Assembly: GCF_042427585.1 (NCBI RefSeq)
Contig: NZ_JBHMFC010000081.1
Location: forward strand, 1-64,000
Reading direction: 5' to 3'
Length of the DNA stretch: 64,000 nt
Source: Pseudalgibacter ostreae
Lineage (GTDB): Bacteria > Bacteroidota > Bacteroidia > Flavobacteriales > Flavobacteriaceae
How positions within the stretch are numbered: the stretch's first letter is position 1; each line of letters starts with the position of its first letter. Under the pieces are notes generated by a model that worked only from the letters and a program-made list of their open reading frames with translations, did no database searches and was not told the DNA's origin. Made by a program: the position numbers and the translations under genes. Below, in pieces: positions 18,445 to 27,265 of this stretch.

Positions 18445-18955
18445 CTTCTACAGATTGGTTATCGGTTGTTGCTTGTCTCGAAAGGATCCAGTTATCGCCA
18501 TCATCTTCGATGGTGAGCGACACATTTTTAAAAATGGTTTTATAACCACAGGCACGCGATACATATATTTGCTCGGTGGTATAGTTTATGGTTATAATAT
18601 CTTCGTTACCTTCTAAATAATCATCACTGCTATCGTCGGGCGTTCCATTATTATTTATAGTGGTGTCTTTTATCAACCTATATTGTGTTGTGGTGGTATC
18701 TGTTCTTAAGGGCAAGTTGATGTCCTCTATGGTAGCAATTTCATAACCTTCTAGTACCACATCGTTATCAACACCTATAACAAGCAGTCCGAAAATGTTT
18801 TTTCTATTTTCTTGAATGGTAGCATCATACGCTTTAAGAAGCAAGCGTGGTGTAGTAGATGTGCTTGAAGGGCAAATATCATCGCGTTCACAACTTATAA
18901 GAGTGCCAACGGCCATTATCGCAGTTAAAAAATAAACAAATTTAGAATACCTCAT
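18410..18955 (-). CDS. DUF6452-type lipoprotein
   Basis: A 181-residue lipoprotein: hydrophobic 7-18 then lipobox LISC with C22, followed by a second conserved-looking cysteine in RDDICP. From memory it matches DUF6452, a Bacteroidetes family paired with DUF6048. It lies 19 nt downstream of rlmD on the same strand, so the three genes form one operon. Confidence 0.75.
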   Translation of the reverse strand: MRYSKFVYFLTAIMAVGTLISCERDDICPSSTSTTPRLLLKAYDATIQENRKNIFGLLVIGVDNDVVLEGYEIATIEDINLPLRTDTTTTQYRLIKDTTINNNGTPDDSSDDYLEGNEDIITINYTTEQIYVSRACGYKTIFKNVSLTIEDDGDNWILSRQATTDNQSVEDEAAAHYNIYH

Positions 18956-18974
18956 GCTTTAATTTAATGGGTGT

Positions 18975-20399
18975 TTATAGTAAAGATGATCTAAGTTCCA
19001 AAAGTACAACATTTTCAACATGAAATGTTTGTGGAAACATATCTACCGCTTGTGTTTTTGTTACTTTATACATCGCATCCATAAGGCTTAGGTCCCGTGC
19101 TTGTGTAGCGCTGTTACAACTCACGTAAACTACTTTTTTTGGAGCAATGTCTAAAATCTGCTGTACCACGTCTTTATGCATGCCATCACGTGGTGGATCG
19201 GTTATGATAACGTCTGGTTGCCCGTGGGCTTGAATAAATTCGCTATTAAAAACCTGCTTCATATCGCCCACATAAAACGCAACATTAGAAATTTGGTTTA
19301 ATTTCGCATTTTCTTTTGCGGCAGTAATAGCATCTGGTACAGACTCTACACCTATGACTTTAGAAGCATTTTTTGCCACAAATTGCGCAATGGTTCCGGT
19401 ACCTGTATATAAATCATATACCAATTCGTTTCCTGTTAATCCCGCAAAATCTCTAGTTATCTTATACAACTCAAAAGCTTGATCTGAATTGGTTTGGTAA
19501 AAAGATTTGGCATTTATCTTAAACTTTAACCCCTCCATCTCTTCAAAAATATGATCGGTGCCTTTATAACAAATAACATCTTGATCGTAAATAGTATCAT
19601 TTCCTTTTCCGTTAATTACGTATTGTAAAGAGGTTATTTCCGGAAAGGTTACAGCAATATAATCTAATAAGAGTTCTCTTTTGGCTTTATCTTCCTTAAA
19701 AAACTGAATCATAACCATAATATCGCCTGTGGACGATGTACGAATCATCATAGTGCGCAATAGGCCCGTTTGGTTTCGGGTATTGAAAAACGCCAAGTCA
19801 TTCTCAATAGAAAAAGTCTTTACAGCATTTCTGATAGCATTAGACGGGTCGTCTTGTAAATGGCATTTTTTTACATCCAAGATCTTGTCCCACATACCCG
19901 GAATATGAAAGCCTAAAGCATTTCTGTTTTCTATATCTTCAGTAGACTGTACTTCTTCAAGTGTTAACCAGCGGCTATCACTAAAAGAGAACTCCATTTT
20001 ATTTCTATAAAAGTACTGTTTCTTTGATGCCAATATAGGTGTCACTTCAGGAAGTTCTACATGGCCAATACGGATTAAGTTATTGGTCACTTCTTTTTGT
20101 TTATAAAACAATTGGTGCTCATAGGCCATATCTTGCCATTTGCACCCACCACAGGTTCCAAAATGGTCGCAGACCGGCTCGGTTCTTTTATCCGATAATT
20201 TATGAAACACAGTTGCTTTGCCTTCATAATAGGCTTTTCTTTTTTTGAAAGTTTGTATATCTACGACATCGCCAGGTACGGCGTTGGGTATAAAAATTAC
20301 TTTTCCGTCTGGTGCTTTTGCAATCGTTTTTCCTTTTGCGCCAGCATCTAAAACTTCTATATTTTCAAAAACCTGTTTTGTTGCTCTTCTTTTTGCCAT
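18975..20399 (-). CDS. rlmD: 23S rRNA (uracil-1939-C5)-methyltransferase RlmD
   Basis: RumA/TrmA-type SAM-dependent methyltransferase of 474 residues. An N-terminal TRAM domain (about 10-65) is followed by the iron-sulfur cysteines C77, C83 and C86 (CDHFGTCGGCKWQ) and a fourth in KKCHLQ near 178. The catalytic domain has VYDLYTGTGTIAQF (SAM site) and the nucleophile motif VVYVSCNSATQARDL near 421-435. Paralogues modify other uridines (RlmC, TrmA), so the exact position is by homology to RlmD. Confidence 0.9.
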   Translation of the reverse strand: MAKRRATKQVFENIEVLDAGAKGKTIAKAPDGKVIFIPNAVPGDVVDIQTFKKRKAYYEGKATVFHKLSDKRTEPVCDHFGTCGGCKWQDMAYEHQLFYKQKEVTNNLIRIGHVELPEVTPILASKKQYFYRNKMEFSFSDSRWLTLEEVQSTEDIENRNALGFHIPGMWDKILDVKKCHLQDDPSNAIRNAVKTFSIENDLAFFNTRNQTGLLRTMMIRTSSTGDIMVMIQFFKEDKAKRELLLDYIAVTFPEITSLQYVINGKGNDTIYDQDVICYKGTDHIFEEMEGLKFKINAKSFYQTNSDQAFELYKITRDFAGLTGNELVYDLYTGTGTIAQFVAKNASKVIGVESVPDAITAAKENAKLNQISNVAFYVGDMKQVFNSEFIQAHGQPDVIITDPPRDGMHKDVVQQILDIAPKKVVYVSCNSATQARDLSLMDAMYKVTKTQAVDMFPQTFHVENVVLLELRSSLL

Positions 20400-20646
20400 A
20401 TTGCAAAAGTAGCCCCTTTTTAGAATTTAGCATATGGAGAGGGCTTATTTTTTTATGAATGCATAAAGGATTTAAAAAAGCCTCCTTTAATGTATATGGA
20501 ATTTAATCAAAAACCATTCGCAAGATTTTAAGGAACAACATATATTTAGTACTTTGCAAGTGTTAAATAAGACGTTTTTGTTACCCTGATATAACAAAAT
20601 AGTTGTGCATTTATCTACGCTAAACAAACACTAAAACGTATTAAAT

Positions 20647-21891
20647 ATGGCTGTTATAGACAAACTTACATCACAGCAAGCAATAGCATTAGAACATCAA
20701 TATGGGTCGAACACGTATCATTCTCTTCCTGTAGTTTTAAGTAAAGGGAAGGGCGTGTATGTATGGGATGTGGATGGTAAAAAATATTACGATTTTTTGT
20801 CGGCCTATTCTGCAGTTAACCAAGGCCATTGCCACCCTAAAATCATAGAGGCCCTAACTAAACAAGCACAGACTTTAACCTTAACCTCTAGAGCTTTTTA
20901 TAATGATATGTTGGGGCGTTTTGAAAAGTTTGTTTGTGACTATTTTGGTTTTGAAAAAATGCTGCCCATGAACTCAGGAGCCGAAGCCGTGGAAACAGCT
21001 TTAAAAATATGCAGAAAATGGGGATACGAAGTGAAAGGGATTAAACGAGATGAAGCAAAAATCGTGGTCTGTAATAAAAACTTTCATGGTAGAACGACCA
21101 CTATTGTATCTTTTTCTAATGATGAGAAAGCAACTAAAAGCTTCGGTCCATATACGGATGGTTTTATAAATATTGACTATAATGATTTGGATGCCCTTGA
21201 AGCCGTTTTAAAGCGGAACCCAAATATTGCAGGATTTTTGGTTGAGCCTATTCAAGGTGAAGCTGGGGTGTATGTGCCTTCTGAAGGATATTTGGCAAAA
21301 GCAAAAGCATTATGTGAGTCCTATCATGTGCTGTTTATTGCAGATGAAGTACAAACGGGTATTGGCAGAACAGGCAAGCGTCTGGCTGTGGACCATGAAA
21401 ACGTAAAACCCGATATTTTAATTTTAGGAAAAGCCTTAAGTGGTGGAGTATACCCTGTAAGTGCTGCTTTAGCAAACAACACGGTTATGGAGGTTATGAC
21501 ACCCGGTACTCATGGAAGTACTTTTGGAGGAAACCCATTGGCAGCCGCTGTGGCTATAGCTGCTTTAAAAGTGGTGCAAGATGAAAATTTGGCCGCCAAT
21601 GCCGAAACACTGGGGCAGCTTTTTAGAAATGAATTAAACGATTATATAAAAACCAGTAATATCGTTACTTTGGTAAGGGGCAAAGGCCTGCTTAACGCTA
21701 TTGTAATCAATGATACAGAAGACAGTGATACGGCTTGGAATATCTGTTTGGCATTGCGGGACAATGGTCTGTTGGCAAAACCAACCCATGGCAACGTCAT
21801 TCGTTTTGCACCCCCGCTTGTCATGACCAAATCTCAATTGATGGACTGTGTTGGTATTATTACAAAAACCCTTCAAGCCTTTGAAAAATAG
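20647..21891 (+). CDS. rocD: Ornithine--oxo-acid transaminase
   Basis: PLP enzyme that moves the delta-amino group of ornithine to 2-oxoglutarate, giving glutamate-5-semialdehyde. The 414-residue sequence has the class III aminotransferase signature: ADEVQTGIGRTGK near 236-248, and the PLP lysine in LILGKALSGGVYPVSA near residue 262. The N-terminal part with YGSNTYHSLPVVLSKGKG is typical of ornithine rather than acetylornithine transaminases. The product enters proline metabolism or oxidation by the PutA-like enzyme at 53317. Monocistronic. Confidence 0.93.
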   Translation: MAVIDKLTSQQAIALEHQYGSNTYHSLPVVLSKGKGVYVWDVDGKKYYDFLSAYSAVNQGHCHPKIIEALTKQAQTLTLTSRAFYNDMLGRFEKFVCDYFGFEKMLPMNSGAEAVETALKICRKWGYEVKGIKRDEAKIVVCNKNFHGRTTTIVSFSNDEKATKSFGPYTDGFINIDYNDLDALEAVLKRNPNIAGFLVEPIQGEAGVYVPSEGYLAKAKALCESYHVLFIADEVQTGIGRTGKRLAVDHENVKPDILILGKALSGGVYPVSAALANNTVMEVMTPGTHGSTFGGNPLAAAVAIAALKVVQDENLAANAETLGQLFRNELNDYIKTSNIVTLVRGKGLLNAIVINDTEDSDTAWNICLALRDNGLLAKPTHGNVIRFAPPLVMTKSQLMDCVGIITKTLQAFEK

Positions 21892-21980
21892 ACAGAATTT
21901 AATCGTGTAATAATCCTATTTTAAAGCTCACAAAAGCACATGGACGTTTTTTTTAATGTTCGCTTAAACTGAAAGACAAC

Positions 21981-22012
21981 ATACATAAAGCGATGTTTAT
22001 CGCTTTATGTAT
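21981..22012. terminator. Perfect hairpin between convergent rocD and the CCC-motif gene
   Basis: A 14-bp perfect stem (21981-21994 with 21999-22012) with a 4-nt loop gttt. It is placed where both transcripts must end, though no strong T-run follows on either strand. Confidence 0.6.
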
Positions 22013-22026
22013 GCTCCATCTAAAAT

Positions 22027-22359
22027 TTAACGTCCTAATAGTTCTTGAATCTTCTCTTGCATAAAAGCTTCGTCTTGCAAGTTGTTCCATCCAAAATAGG
22101 ATATAGCGCCCACCATAAATATGATGTACAAAACACTTAATATAATACCTACTATGGCTAGCACTTTTCCTGTTCTAACGTTTTGAAACCCTTTATAAAG
22201 CTCTGGATTTTCACGATAAGTGTCTGTGGCTTTTTTTGCAAGAACTAAAGCGGTTATTCCCATAATTAAACCTAAAACCCCATAACAACAACAGGTTAAA
22301 ATTGAAAAGATTCCGAAAATTAAAATAAGAGTCGAGTTTTGTAATGTCTGCTTTTCCAT
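22027..22359 (-). CDS. CCC-motif small membrane protein
   Basis: A 110-residue protein with two membrane helices (about 10-38 and 66-92) and the tell-tale ILTCCCYGVLG triplet cysteine in helix 1. It matches the Bacteroidetes CCC motif membrane protein family, related in layout to DUF4190. Last gene of a four-gene minus-strand operon (9 nt after the preceding gene). Function is unknown. Confidence 0.85.
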   Translation of the reverse strand: MEKQTLQNSTLILIFGIFSILTCCCYGVLGLIMGITALVLAKKATDTYRENPELYKGFQNVRTGKVLAIVGIILSVLYIIFMVGAISYFGWNNLQDEAFMQEKIQELLGR

Positions 22360-22368
22360 AACTAAGTT

Positions 22369-22662
22369 TTAATGCGTGTTTAAAAAGATTTTAAAGATAA
22401 AGCTCCCAACGATTAGGATGACATTGATGATAGCAAGTGGGATAATGATTTTACTAGCGAATCTATAATTATTAAAAGCATTCAGGATAGAAAACCCTAG
22501 AAGGATGAGTAGCGTGTAAATAGCAGGGTACATATAAAAAGCCGCTGTAAATTCACCATGAAACATAAGGGATAACGAACGCTGTGTACCACATCCCATA
22601 CAATCGAAACCGAAAAATTTCTTGTTTAAACAGGGAAGCATATAGGTTTCAATTGAAATCAT
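22369..22662 (-). CDS. DUF2752 membrane protein
   Basis: A 97-residue protein with the family hallmark CMGCGTQRS near 20-28 followed by LSLMFHGEFTAAFYMYP and two further hydrophobic segments. The paired cysteines and QR motif are conserved in DUF2752. It is one of two DUF2752 genes in this operon. Function is unknown. Confidence 0.85.
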   Translation of the reverse strand: MISIETYMLPCLNKKFFGFDCMGCGTQRSLSLMFHGEFTAAFYMYPAIYTLLILLGFSILNAFNNYRFASKIIIPLAIINVILIVGSFIFKIFLNTH

Positions 22663-22703
22663 TTAGAGACTTTAGTTAAGATAAAAATAGTGTTTTTTTT
22701 AAA

Positions 22704-23111
22704 TCAAGGTGCTAAAATAGTAAATGGATATGATTTTATATTTCGTAAAATACTATACGCTATAACAATAAAGAGAATAATATAGATGGTTTTCGATTGG
22801 TGCAACAGGTTGGTGACGTTTTTTTTGAAGAGGAATTGCGACAGCTTTATCATAACATGATATACAATAACGACTGCTAGCAATACGATTAAAAGATTAT
22901 GTTTTAAACCTTCGATAATGTGTCCATTCAAAAATTGATGCATGGCCCTTTGGCTTCCGCAACCCGAACAATAATAGCCTGTAAAAGCGTAAACAGGGCA
23001 TTGTGGAAAAAAAGCGCGTTCAGCAGGGTTATAATGGAGATATAGCCACACTAAAACACCGCTTATTGCGGTTGCTAGCAAGCCGATAAAAATCTTTAAT
23101 TTAATACCCAC
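22704..23111 (-). CDS. DUF2752 membrane protein
   Basis: A 135-residue protein with an N-terminal helix (5-25), the hallmark CPVYAFTGYYCSGCGSQRA near 38-56, and two further helices. Longer than its neighbour at 22369 and clearly a paralogue. The start overlaps the preceding CD225-like gene by 11 nt, so the two are translationally coupled. Confidence 0.88.
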   Translation of the reverse strand: MGIKLKIFIGLLATAISGVLVWLYLHYNPAERAFFPQCPVYAFTGYYCSGCGSQRAMHQFLNGHIIEGLKHNLLIVLLAVVIVYHVMIKLSQFLFKKNVTNLLHQSKTIYIILFIVIAYSILRNIKSYPFTILAP

Positions 23112-23376
23112 TACTTAATAAAGTTCCGAAAAGTACCAATCCAAAAAACAAGAAGTAGATAATAATTCCGAAAAACGCTATTCCGATAGAGACTATGCCC
23201 CATATTTTAGCATTTTTTGAAGCTTTAACAGCTTCGGCATACTGGCCATCTTCATAAGCACTATTTACCTTGGAAGCATATATAATACTTACAATACCTG
23301 TAGGCAAACAACATAGAATAGTACTAATAATTGCTAGAGCTAAATAGTTGCTAGGGCGTGGTGGTTTTAATTCCAT
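23101..23376 (-). CDS. CD225/dispanin-like small membrane protein
   Basis: A 91-residue protein with two membrane helices. The pattern PSNYLALAIISTILCCLPTG, then VSIIYASKVNSAYEDGQYAEA and a second helix matches the bacterial CD225/dispanin (interferon-induced transmembrane-like) family, including the double cysteine and the cytoplasmic NSAYEDGQYA loop. First gene of the four-gene membrane-protein operon. Function in bacteria is unknown. Confidence 0.85.
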   Translation of the reverse strand: MELKPPRPSNYLALAIISTILCCLPTGIVSIIYASKVNSAYEDGQYAEAVKASKNAKIWGIVSIGIAFFGIIIYFLFFGLVLFGTLLSSGY

Positions 23377-23460
23377 AAAAAAGGTTAGGTTGGTTTTTTG
23401 AGCACAAATATAGTTAAACTCCTAATTTAAAATGGGTTTCTTAAGAAGTGATACGATGCT

Positions 23461-25293
23461 TTATTTATTGGTGATAATTATCTTTTGTGTAAACATAATA
23501 CCGCTAGCAGATGTTATTTTTACTAAATACATGCCACTGCTTAGCTGTTTTGTTGGAAAATCGTAAGTTTTATTTCCTCCTTCTAAATGGTTTGAATGGA
23601 TTTGTTTTCCAGTAACATCAACTAAATGGAAGGTTTTTAAATCTAAATGCTGCGGATTGAAAACAGTTAACTGTCCAATGGTATTGTCTTGAAACACCTT
23701 AAGGTCGTTATACATTGTTTCATCAATACTTAAAACGTCCTTTTTAAAGGTGATTTCAAAACGGTCGTTATAGCGCGCAGTGCCTAAAGGCAATTCATAA
23801 TGTTGTGATTTAAGGTCTACGTAAATGTCTTTTTCGATATCGTGCAAATAAATAGGGTATTCCTCATTAAAGTGCTGAATATCAAAAGCACGAAATCGTA
23901 TCGTTTTTTGAGTGTCTAAAGTAATGACTATCGGTATTTTTAAATCTGTATTAAATTTATGGGCCTGAGCAATGTAAGGCACATCGTTTAAAACCCAATG
24001 GGCATCAGAGCTTAATACTCCAGTATGTTTACTTTCCAACCCATAATCAAAACCATCTGTGGCAGTATCATGAAAATTATGTACCAACTGTCTGGTATAA
24101 ACATCATTAAAGTCTATATTGACCCTAAAACGTTTGTAAGCCTCAGGAATCAATTGTAAATTATTATTATCATTTTGTAATGCGTTTTGGCTTTCGCTTT
24201 TATTTTTAACATTACTGGATCTAAAAAACTCACTATTGCCTCCAGACTCTTTTTCGTATGCCCGTTGTACATTGGTGAAAAATACTTGTTCTGTTGCCAG
24301 AATACCGTCCATACCTTCAATCATAAACCCTTGCCCTACAGGAATGTATCTTTTTACTTTTTTAGTGCTTGCACTTGATCCACCTATAGTATTTAAAGAG
24401 CCATCACCGTTATAAGTATTAAAAGTAGCGGGAACAAAAGTTTCTAGTTCACCGAGTTTATCTATAGTGTAAGTGGCATAACCTCCTCTATAATTTGCAA
24501 GAATATGGGAATTGGTGGTCTCGTCTTGTTCCCAGAAATATAATGTTCCTGATAGAGTGGGCGCTCCAGAAGAATCGACACCAACGGATAATGAGGTCTG
24601 GTTTAAAAGATCATGTATAAAGGCATGAGCATCTAATGCAGATGGGTATGGATTGCCTACAAGAGTTTGCTGTCCTGCCGCAACAGTAACTTCAATAGTG
24701 CCAGTATTGGGTTTTCCTCTAAAATCGTATAATTGTTTACTTCCAGATCCCTGGGTGCCTTTCATTGTAAAACCATAACCAGCGTCTACTGCGCCCGAGG
24801 GGCCTATATAATCCCAATCTCCATAATTCGATCCAGAACTATATTTATAAAGCCACCTGCTGGATATTTTTAGTGGAGAAGATTCGCCATCAAAATCAGT
24901 AGTATACTTCGCTATCTCGCTTGTTATGGGGTCTAAAGAAGGGGCGGTGGTATGGCCAACATGCCAATATATATTATTATTGGGTATAAAGGCCGTATTA
25001 GTGTCTGTGTTTCCAACAGGAGCACACCAATAGTTATAAGCAAATTGATTAACAGTACCTGTTTGGTGAACACTTAACTTGCCCATACCAGAATTCCCTG
25101 TAGAGCTTTCGCCTTGTATCAATTGAGCTTCATTACGCAAATATATCATGCTAGTCTCATCATTGAGTTGGATATCATCTTCCACAAAAACAATTTGGTC
25201 ATCAACAAAAATATAGGCTTCATTTTTTACTGAAAGTTGTGCATACGAAATGCCTGTTATTAGAAAAATGAGGAGATGTAGTTTTAGATGCAT
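23461..25293 (-). CDS. Secreted protein with T9SS type A sorting domain
   Basis: A 610-residue surface protein. It has a signal peptide (1-18, ending YAQ) and a C-terminal type A sorting domain (about 535-610) with the pattern DLKTFHLVDVTGKQI, LSSGMYLVKI and a basic end QKIIITNK, marking it for type IX secretion. The middle has GNPYPSALDA and YTGLES-like segments seen in many flavobacterial surface proteins, with no enzyme domain that I recognise. Possible roles include adhesion or surface-layer structure. Monocistronic. Confidence 0.85.
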   Translation of the reverse strand: MHLKLHLLIFLITGISYAQLSVKNEAYIFVDDQIVFVEDDIQLNDETSMIYLRNEAQLIQGESSTGNSGMGKLSVHQTGTVNQFAYNYWCAPVGNTDTNTAFIPNNNIYWHVGHTTAPSLDPITSEIAKYTTDFDGESSPLKISSRWLYKYSSGSNYGDWDYIGPSGAVDAGYGFTMKGTQGSGSKQLYDFRGKPNTGTIEVTVAAGQQTLVGNPYPSALDAHAFIHDLLNQTSLSVGVDSSGAPTLSGTLYFWEQDETTNSHILANYRGGYATYTIDKLGELETFVPATFNTYNGDGSLNTIGGSSASTKKVKRYIPVGQGFMIEGMDGILATEQVFFTNVQRAYEKESGGNSEFFRSSNVKNKSESQNALQNDNNNLQLIPEAYKRFRVNIDFNDVYTRQLVHNFHDTATDGFDYGLESKHTGVLSSDAHWVLNDVPYIAQAHKFNTDLKIPIVITLDTQKTIRFRAFDIQHFNEEYPIYLHDIEKDIYVDLKSQHYELPLGTARYNDRFEITFKKDVLSIDETMYNDLKVFQDNTIGQLTVFNPQHLDLKTFHLVDVTGKQIHSNHLEGGNKTYDFPTKQLSSGMYLVKITSASGIMFTQKIIITNK

Positions 25294-25464
25294 TCTGAAA
25301 TTTAATAAATTTTTACAACAAAAACAGATTTTTTATAATAAAATTGCAGTTAATCGTTTAAAAGAGACGATTAACGCTATTTTAATTTAAAATCTTGATT
25401 ATATATATTTTCATATGCAACTTTTTTTGAAGTACTTTGTTTGATACAATCGATTTTAAAGAAA

Positions 25465-25668
25465 ATGAAATACCTTAACTATTTATTAATACTTCTTGGT
25501 GCCATTATCGCCATGTATGCAAACCATTCTGAAGAACAAAACCAATATATTTTAATTGGTGGCATTTCTATTTTAATGATAGGTGTTTATAGAACTTCTA
25601 GAAATATTCCGAGCAAACTTGAAAAAGATGAAGATGACAGTTTAAAACAACAAGAACATGAAGTTTAA
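25465..25668 (+). CDS. Small two-helix membrane protein
   Basis: I start at the ATG at 25465 (67 residues, MKYLNYLLILLGAIIAMYA); the upstream TTG adds an untypical lead. It has two hydrophobic helices (about 4-20 and 29-43) and an acidic tail. The stop overlaps the start of the Smr gene by 11 nt, which suggests translational coupling. Function is unknown. Confidence 0.65.
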   Translation: MKYLNYLLILLGAIIAMYANHSEEQNQYILIGGISILMIGVYRTSRNIPSKLEKDEDDSLKQQEHEV

Positions 25669-26221
25669 TATTGGTGATGCCGTATCGGTTTTAGATGAAG
25701 ATTTGTCTGGTGTAGTTATTCAAATTAAAGACACTTTAATAACGATAGAAACACATGATGGCTTTGAACTTCAGTTTTTAGCCAGTGACTTGGTTCAGCA
25801 TAAAAGCGAAAGCGATTTACGTAAAGACATGTTTTTCAATACTAATATGGATGCTTTAATATTAGAAAAAGAGCAGTCCTTAAAAAGAAAACAGATAAAA
25901 ACCAAAGCTAAAGAGCGGTATGAACCTAGCATGGAAGTGGATTTGCATATCCATCAATTGGTTAAATCTTATAAAGGCTTATCCAGTCATGATATATTAA
26001 ACTTGCAATTGGATACTGCAAGGCATAAGTTGGAGTTTGCTATAAGTAAACGCATTCAAAAAATAGTATTCATCCATGGCGTAGGCGAAGGGGTGTTAAA
26101 AACAGAATTAGACTATCTTTTTGGACGTTATAATAATATTAAATTTTACGATGCCAACTATCAAAAATATGGATTAGGGGCCACCGAGGTTTATATTTTT
26201 CAAAACATAGCGCCTAATTAA
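25658..26221 (+). CDS. Stand-alone Smr-domain protein (DUF2027/Smr family)
   Basis: A 187-residue protein with an N-terminal small beta domain (about 1-50, FNIGDAVSVLDEDLSGVV, KOW/Tudor-like), a basic linker, and a C-terminal Smr domain (about 98-187) with VDLHIHQL and the IHGVGEGVLK nuclease-associated loop. Smr domains cut or bind nucleic acids and are often fused to MutS2. Here MutS2 at 49603 lacks this domain. It overlaps the small membrane-protein gene at its start and the lipoprotein gene on the opposite strand by 8 nt at its end. Confidence 0.88.
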   Translation: MKFNIGDAVSVLDEDLSGVVIQIKDTLITIETHDGFELQFLASDLVQHKSESDLRKDMFFNTNMDALILEKEQSLKRKQIKTKAKERYEPSMEVDLHIHQLVKSYKGLSSHDILNLQLDTARHKLEFAISKRIQKIVFIHGVGEGVLKTELDYLFGRYNNIKFYDANYQKYGLGATEVYIFQNIAPN

Positions 26222-27113
26222 AATCGGGGGTTACCGTTACTGTTTTAGAGGGCAAATTATTTAAAGTCCCAAAATAATAATCATCTTGAGAGATGATGCG
26301 AATACTAATATCTAAATAAAGCGAGATTTTATAAACCTGAGTATAGGTGTGTGTGCGGTATGCTGTTGCAGGTACACTGTTTTTAATATCTTTATTTAAA
26401 TAATCTGGGCCTACTTCGCTATTGGTAATATCGTCTTTGGGGTTTTGGTTTTGGGTGTCGTTTTCTTCATCACGTGTTAATACACCATCTCCGTCGTCGT
26501 CGTTGTCTAAGTAATCGGGTATCCCGTCACCATCCGTGTCTTGTGCATCAGAGAAATCGCCATCCCCATTAGGGTCTGGGTTTTCATCTTTAGTCAACAC
26601 ATTATCGCCATCATCATCGGCATCTAAGTAATCTGGAATACCATCTCCATCAGTATCGTCATCGGTTAAATCGCCATTTCCATTTCGATCCTCTAAATGG
26701 GCAGGAATACCATCATTATCATCCTCAATTAAAACGGTAATAATAGTGGCTTCTCCACCTTCACTTTCATAATCTTCTATAATTTGAACTTCAGAAGAAG
26801 GGATATCCGAACAGAACAGTCCTGTGGTAGGCAATGTGGCATTGCTATAGGTTCTATAGTTAAAAATGTTTCCTGTTGAACTTGTAATAAGGGTATCATT
26901 ATCGCCTACTTGTAATAGCTGTTCTAAAGTCAAATTTTTAAAAAGGATAGACATGGACTCCGCCGGTTCCTTTTTTGTTTTATAAAACACCAGTTCTCCA
27001 CAGGAATCAAAGTTGTTCTCAAAATCAAATTCAACAGTAATGATATCGCCATCATCACAGGAAAGAAACATTAAAAAACTGAGACTTATTAGGGTAATAG
27101 ATAACAGACGCAT
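26214..27113 (-). CDS. Lipoprotein with thrombospondin-type-3-like calcium-binding repeats
   Basis: A 299-residue lipoprotein: lipobox FLSC with C19. The centre (about 140-225) contains acidic repeats of the form DTDGDGIPDYLDADDDGD, twice nearly perfect, which match TSP3/EF-hand-like Ca2+-binding repeats. From family knowledge, outer-membrane lipoproteins with such repeats are frequent in Bacteroidetes, often FKBP-type isomerases; no isomerase domain is visible here. Function is unknown. Confidence 0.78.
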   Translation of the reverse strand: MRLLSITLISLSFLMFLSCDDGDIITVEFDFENNFDSCGELVFYKTKKEPAESMSILFKNLTLEQLLQVGDNDTLITSSTGNIFNYRTYSNATLPTTGLFCSDIPSSEVQIIEDYESEGGEATIITVLIEDDNDGIPAHLEDRNGNGDLTDDDTDGDGIPDYLDADDDGDNVLTKDENPDPNGDGDFSDAQDTDGDGIPDYLDNDDDGDGVLTRDEENDTQNQNPKDDITNSEVGPDYLNKDIKNSVPATAYRTHTYTQVYKISLYLDISIRIISQDDYYFGTLNNLPSKTVTVTPDFN

Positions 27114-27165
27114 AGGTTTGGATTTTAAGCAAAAATAAAGGAATTGTTATTTATAACGTATCATA

Positions 27166-27195
27166 TTGATAATAATTTTATTTCTGGTATTTTTG
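27166..27195 (+). promoter_or_regulatory. Promoter of the cysteine desulfurase gene
   Basis: TTG at 27166-27168 and TATTTTTG at 27188-27195 are separated by 19 nt, matching the flavobacterial -33/-7 consensus; start of translation is about 70 nt downstream. Confidence 0.6.
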
Positions 27196-27265
27196 TGCTT
27201 TACTATGGTTGCCTATAAAGTTGGCATAGTACACCCTTTGCAAGTATCCTCATTTTTATAAATAC

